From Cryptomeria japonica (Eukaryota > Streptophyta > Pinopsida > Cupressales > Cupressaceae): a stretch of DNA of 64,000 nt. The notes under the pieces were generated by a model that was not told where the DNA came from, searched no databases, and saw nothing but the letters and a program-made list of their open reading frames with translations. A program made the translations under genes and the position numbers. Position 1 is the stretch's first letter. Each line of letters opens with the position of its first letter. The stretch lies in the NCBI RefSeq assembly GCF_030272615.1, contig NC_081412.1:475177657-475241656 (forward strand), in the 5' to 3' direction. Shown here piece after piece: positions 59,590-64,000 of the stretch.

Positions 59590-61230
59590 GGTATGTTTCG
59601 TATAGCCAAGAAGCTTTCCAATGTTAAGTCTAATATCCAATCCTAGAATAAATCCACTTTTGGCAACATCTTCAAAGCTAAAGAGAAGCTCAAAATGGAA
59701 CTTGTGGAAGTTCAAGACCATATCTAAGCTTATGGGTTTGATATTGATGTCTCAAATAAAGAAATTGATTTTTTGACCAAATTACATGATATTATCTCCA
59801 AAGAAGAATAATTTTGCAAGAAGAGATCTAGAGCCTTATGCCTCAAAAGTGGTGACAAGAACACTAAGTTCTTTCATATGAAGACTCTTAAGCATAGGGC
59901 TACCAATAGAATAAACAAAATTCAGATTGGGCAGAGATGGGTTGATAAGCATGACGAGATTTGTTAGGAAGCCATCAATTTTTCTCCAATCTCCTTTCTG
60001 TGGATGATCCCCTGGATCCTTTAGCTCAGATTGAAATCTTGCAAGAGATTCCCTCCATCATCTCTAGGGACATGAACTTGGAGCTTACCAGAATCCCCTC
60101 CCCTAAAGAATTTCACAATGTTGTTTTCTCTTTTGAAGGTAACAAGGTCCCCAGACCTGATGGCTTCCCTCTTTTTTTCTTTCAAAACTTTTGGCATACT
60201 ATCTGCTCTGATGTGGTTGTTTCTGCTCAAGATTTTTTTTGATCTCACTCTCTCCTAAAGGAGCTGAATGCCTTCTTCCTGGTTCTCATGCTAAAGAAAC
60301 CTAACGCCTACTCTTTTCAGGATTTTAGACCTATTAGCCTTTGCAACTCTATTTATAAAATTTTCACCAAGATTCTTGTGCTTGGGCTTAAGCTTTTCAT
60401 CCCCTCTTTAATCTCTAAACATCAAAATGGGTTTATGCCCAAGAGGCAGATCCTGGATTCTACTATTGTGGTTCATGAGAACATCCATTCCCTTTCTATT
60501 AACAAAAAACCAAGTTTTCTTCTGAAACTTGACCTGCTGAAAGCTTTTGATAGAGTTAATTGGTGCTTCCTCCTCAGAATCCTCAGGGCCTTTGGATTCA
60601 AAGATAACTTCATTCTAATTATTGAGCAATGCGTTTCCACCCTAAAATTCTCTATGTTGATTAATGTATCTGCCTCCGGTTTTTTCTCTAGGTCTAGGGG
60701 CATTTGACAAGGGGATTCTCTATCCCCTTTCCTTTTCATTCTGATGAGTGAGGATCTTAGCAGATTAATTCATAGGGAGGTTATAAATGACAATATTATG
60801 GGTCTTTGGCCCTCCTCTTAGGCCCCCACTTGCTCTCATCAGCAATTTGTGGACATCACTCTCTTGATGGGGGAAGGTTTGATCAAAGAAGCCAAGAATT
60901 TTAAAATGACTCTGAATATATATGAACATGGCTCGGGGAAAAACTTCTTTAACACCCCTGAGCATAGGAAAGTTAAAATTGCCTCAATTATTGGCTGCAA
61001 AATTGGAACTTTTCTTGATTCCTATATGGGCCTTCCCCTCTGCCAGAGCCAGGCTCCTGACTCTTTTTGGGTGAATCTTATAGACAAATTCCTAAACAAA
61101 CTGGTTGGATGGAAAGGAACCTTGTTGAGCCAAGCTGGTAAGCTCCAAATTCTCAAAGCCTCTCTTCAGAGCCTTTCGGTTTATGCTATGAGCCTATTAA
61201 AAATCCCAGCCAAAATTGTGAATAAATGAG
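59590..61230 (+). pseudogene. LINE reverse transcriptase
   Basis: RVT_1 domain of a plant L1 element. It shows SGDKNTKFFHMKTLKHRA (59848-59900), EGNKVPRPDGFPLFFFQNFW (in parts, 60136-60195), KKPNAYSFQDFRPISLCNSIYKIF (in parts, 60291-60365), NGFMPKRQILDS (60427-60462), LLKLDLLKAFDRVNW (60516-60562), SRSRGIxQGDSLSPFLF (60690-60740) and the catalytic box at about 60843-60875. The box reads QQFVDITLLMG where active copies have FADDT, so the second catalytic Asp is Ile. The QGD motif is preceded by a TGA where CGA is expected. Frame changes near 59960 and 60240. Confidence 0.88.
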
Positions 61231-61289
61231 AAAGAATTCAGAAAACAAATTTATGGACTAGAACTAAATCCAAAAATAGATTACACCTT

Positions 61290-62120
61290 GTGGCCTGGAA
61301 TCAAGTCTCCTTGCCCAAACTAATAGGAGGTCTAGATATCAGGAATTTGAGAAACTTCAATAAAGCCCTGATGTTCAAGAAGCTATGGAGATGTCTTAAG
61401 GAGAATAATGAATGGATTGATATATTTAAACTTAAATACCACATCCCTAATTTCCAAAACACTCTGGAATCTTATGAGCTCCCCAACATTGTTTTTTATT
61501 TCTGGAGCAATTTCTTTGGCTCCTCTAAAGTTATCTTGCATGGTTATAGATGGATGCTAGGTAGTGGTACCAGAATCAGGTTTTGGGATGACTGGTGGAC
61601 TGGTAAGGGCCCCCTATCACACTATGTTTGGGCTCCCCCCTACAAAGAATTATACCTCAGTAAAATTGGCGTCTGGGTCACTGATTACATAAGAAATGGA
61701 GAATGGTTGGACCTCTTTTCTATTGATAATGATCTGAGACCTGTGCAATCTTGGTTGAATTGCATCCACATCCTCTTCTCTCAAGCAGAGGATGAAGTGT
61801 TCAAGAACTCCTCCTCTTCTGGAAAGTTCAAAGTTGTTCATTCCTATAAGTTCATCTCTAGATCCTTCTTCGCCCCCCTATTGGGCGGGTCTCTAGAACA
61901 AACTCCTAATTCCTAAAATTAACATCTTTTTCCAGTTTTTTATGCAGGGTAAGATCTCTACCATCGATAATATTTGTAGACAAGGTATTCCTCTCTCTAA
62001 CAGATGATTTCTCTATAAAGAGGTGGAGGAAAATGCTGACCATCTTCTATTGCATTGCACCTATGCCAAAGATATCTTGAATCACTTCCTTAATATTTGG
62101 AACATTTCTTGGGTCTATCT
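61290..62120 (+). pseudogene. LINE linker and zinc-binding region
   Basis: Continues the LINE ORF: AWNQVSLPKLIGGLDIRNLR (61291-61350), WRCLKENNEWIDIF, WMLGSGTRIRFWDDWWTGKGPLSH (in parts, 61551-61620), then the zf-RVT region KISTIDNICRQGIPLSNR and EVEENADHLLLHC (to about 62057). The pattern DxWxGxxPL and DHLLLHC is typical of plant LINEs. The first pair of zinc cysteines is no longer present. A TAA near 61915 and frame changes break it. Confidence 0.83.
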
Positions 62121-62377
62121 TGTTTCTACTCAGTGAATATGGTTTGAATAAAAATGCCCTTCTGATAATCAGGCCTTGGGTGTTCTTTGGAATCTATCTC
62201 TTCCTCATATTTCCTGGGGTATCTAGAAAGAAAGAAATAATAGAGTTTTCAAGGACTTGGAAACTCCTCCTTTTGTTGTGGTTCTTAGAATACACAATGC
62301 TATCAAATAGAAATTTCTCCACGCCTACCCCAGCAGAAAGAATTCATGTTGTATGGCATCCTTCCCCTCTGGGCTAG

Positions 62378-62850
62378 ATCAAAATTAATGTGGATGGGGT
62401 GGCTAAAGGTAATCTTGGGTCAGTCGGGTGTGAGGGAGTGACTAGGAATCACTCTGGTCTGCTAGTTTCTATGGTGGCACTCCCCCTGGGCACCCAGACT
62501 AACCACTACGCGAAAGCCAGTGTTGCCAATATTGGGTTACACCTGGCTAAAAGAGAGGGGTTTACTAAAGTGTGGTTGGAGTCCGACTTGCTAAACATTG
62601 TCAACTATCTGAGTGGTTGCACGGATCCAAGCTAGATGATTGCTATCCTAATCAAGGACTTCCAAAATATAATTAATGATCTGGAAGATTTCAAAAATCT
62701 CATACATATACCGAGAAGGTAATAAGGCGACAGGTCTAGTGGCCAATTTGGCGGCGGGATGCATGGAAACCAACTGGTGGAGTAGCATGGATGCTTTCCC
62801 CAAAAATCTATGCAATCTTGCACATAATTATTATTGCGATAATTAATGAT
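62378..62850 (+). pseudogene. LINE RNase H domain
   Basis: RVT_3-type RNase H at the LINE C-terminus: IKINVDGVAKGNLGSVGCEGV (in parts, 62381-62440), then AKASVANIGLHLAKREG (about 62515-62560) and KVWLESDLLNIVNYL (62570-62615). The NVDG Asp and the ESD Asp are kept. The Glu of the AEA motif is Lys here (AKA), so it would be inactive. Stops follow from 62635. Confidence 0.83.
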
Positions 62851-62880
62851 CCCTCATCATGATATGATTGAGTTGATATA

Positions 62881-63055
62881 GAAATGACTCTTTCTAGTTT
62901 TCCCTAATAAAAAATCTAGAAACCTCCTTGGTGACAGGTTTTCCTATCTCATTGTGTGACTTTTTTGCTATTGTTTTGATATCCTTTCGATGTGGCCCAT
63001 TTTCTATGACTGGTTGGCGATATTGATCTCCTATTATCTAGTGACCAGGAGCATA
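62881..63055. other. Spacer, no gene seen
   Basis: About 175 bp between the LINE and the next ORF. It may contain the LINE 3' untranslated part. Confidence 0.5.
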
Positions 63056-63953
63056 ATGGGAGGGGATAAGAACAGACAAGAGTCCTCAACTTGCAAGAAG
63101 TGGAAAAAGAATAAAGATGTCTGGTAGGAAGTCGTCTATGGTGGTCTCGTCCCCTACCTAGACTGGCTTCATGGCCCCTCTCCTCTGATTACGAAGGCCT
63201 TTTTTAATGGATGGAAAAAAGAGAGTCTCAGGGCTTATGGTGCCGAATATCAGATTGGTGAATCTTTGGTGGCGACGCTCACTGGTCTGGCTATGACTGG
63301 AAGAAGGTTTTACAGGGATAGAAAAATTGGTGAGGAGGACTTGTCGAGTTTCTTCGACAAAGACAAGGGGTGCTCCAGAGTCACCAAGATGATCGATGGT
63401 GGCTATAATAGAAAAGACCTCATGGCCCCATGGGCTGACATGGTTGAGCTTAAAATGAGATATATTACCCTTGATGGTAGGTATGCAAGTATCTTCTCCT
63501 ACCATTTCACTATTTTAAATCATTTTCACCATGGTAAAATTATCTCTGTTCCCTACTATCTTGCCTCCTCCCTTGAGAATAGCCTATAAAAGCACCTGGG
63601 AAACCCTAGCAATCCTATTATGTATGAGGGACTTATCGTCCTTATCATGGAACATGCTAAATCCCTTGAAATTGTGCCCCTTCTTGCTAAGATGGTTTGC
63701 AGATGATGGTCCAAGACATCTCAAATTCAGAGATGGACCTGGATGATAGTGGGGTTCCTATTGATGATCTTGAATAAAAAACTGCAGATGAGAAGGAAAA
63801 TATGGTCACTCCTGAGATGCTCGGCAACAAGAACCCCCCCAGATGGGCTGCTAGTAAATACAAAACCAACAGCAAGCTGATCTCCAAGGCCAAACCCCTC
63901 ACCAAAAAGAAAAAGTTGGCAGAAAAAGAACATAGCCTGAAGATTACGGACTA
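63056..63953 (+). pseudogene. Broken ORF of unknown family
   Basis: A coding-like region starting at ATG 63056 (MGGDKNRQESSTCKK). It continues in one frame past a TAG at about 63125 (SSxGGLVPYLDWLHGPSPL follows), through ESLVATLTGLAMTGRRFYRDRK (in parts), RVTKMIDGGYNRKDLMAPW, RYITLDGRYASIFSYHFT and KIISVPYYLASSLENSL to a TAA at 63587. It then runs GNPSNPIMYEGLIVLIMEHA to about 63690. After one frame change a lysine-rich tail (ASKYKTNSKLISKAKPLTKK) ends at about 63953. No domain recognised. The many near-sense stops and its place after a LINE suggest a repeat-borne or captured gene, not a working host gene. Confidence 0.65.
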
Positions 63954-64000
63954 AGGGATTAAACTGGACATCCCTATGAATGTCCAGAAAGATAATTAGG

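Larger units (their letters stand above)
59553..62880 (+). mobile_element. L1-type LINE fragment, 5' truncated
   Basis: A plant non-LTR retrotransposon on the plus strand. It begins within the region between endonuclease and RT (the WWNI-like segment, then FRIAKKLSNVKSNIQ at about 59595), so ORF1 and the endonuclease are missing, as in typical 5'-truncated copies. RT, zinc-binding (zf-RVT) and RNase H domains follow. The end is uncertain: no poly(A) tail or target duplication is visible near 62880. Base composition is more balanced than in the DNA before it. Confidence 0.88.

Overview
The window is nuclear DNA from a plant. The likely source is a large, repeat-rich genome, and I infer a gymnosperm or conifer type from the deep nesting of old, decayed LTR retrotransposons, the very long LTRs and the absence of a recognisable host gene. 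There are no bacterial-type genes, CRISPR arrays, rRNAs or tRNA genes. Matches to initiator-tRNA sequence are retrotransposon primer-binding sites.

Layout. 50-5835 is a decayed Ty1/copia element on the plus strand (A) whose 3' LTR is cut short. 5836-7114 is the 5' LTR and leader of a minus-strand copia remnant (B). 7261-7717 is a solo LTR with a perfect 5-bp target duplication (C). 8596-16474 is a near full-length minus-strand copia (D) whose 5' LTR was split by a solo LTR (E, 14484-15686). 17926-56953 is a minus-strand copia (F) blown up to 39 kb by three separate insertions: a minus-strand Ty3-like element with gag and protease only (G, 19977-23808); a 20-kb plus-strand Ty3/Tat-like element with 6.2-kb LTRs (H, 25568-45730); and a minus-strand element without any pol gene (I, 47188-54775). 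Removing the three insertions and their duplications leaves about 7.4 kb for F, a normal copia size. After about 2.6 kb of AT-rich DNA, which includes a probable chromovirus LTR/PPT edge at 57626, comes a 5'-truncated plant L1-type LINE (about 59553-62880) and then a broken ORF of unknown family (63056-63953).

How the genes work together. Elements A, D and F carry copia gag, protease, integrase, reverse transcriptase and RNase H in the usual order, all broken by stops, frameshifts or lost catalytic residues. H carries gag, protease, an RNase H-like domain placed before RT, RT, a second RNase H and integrase. In addition, both of its LTRs carry the same approximately 3.7-kb coding region. G and I lack RT and integrase and would have to be copied by enzymes from other elements. 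I is the most striking: it keeps an intact gag-like ORF with four CCHC zinc knuckles and, after it, a 1,089-codon ORF that stays in one frame and is broken only by point stops.

Best candidates for something new: the coding LTRs of H, the pol-less two-gene element I, the RNase H position in H, and a module of short CTCCTAAnAGG/CTTAACCnGG motifs followed by a conserved GGTTTTTCCCATTTGGG block that recurs in LTRs of several otherwise different copia families.
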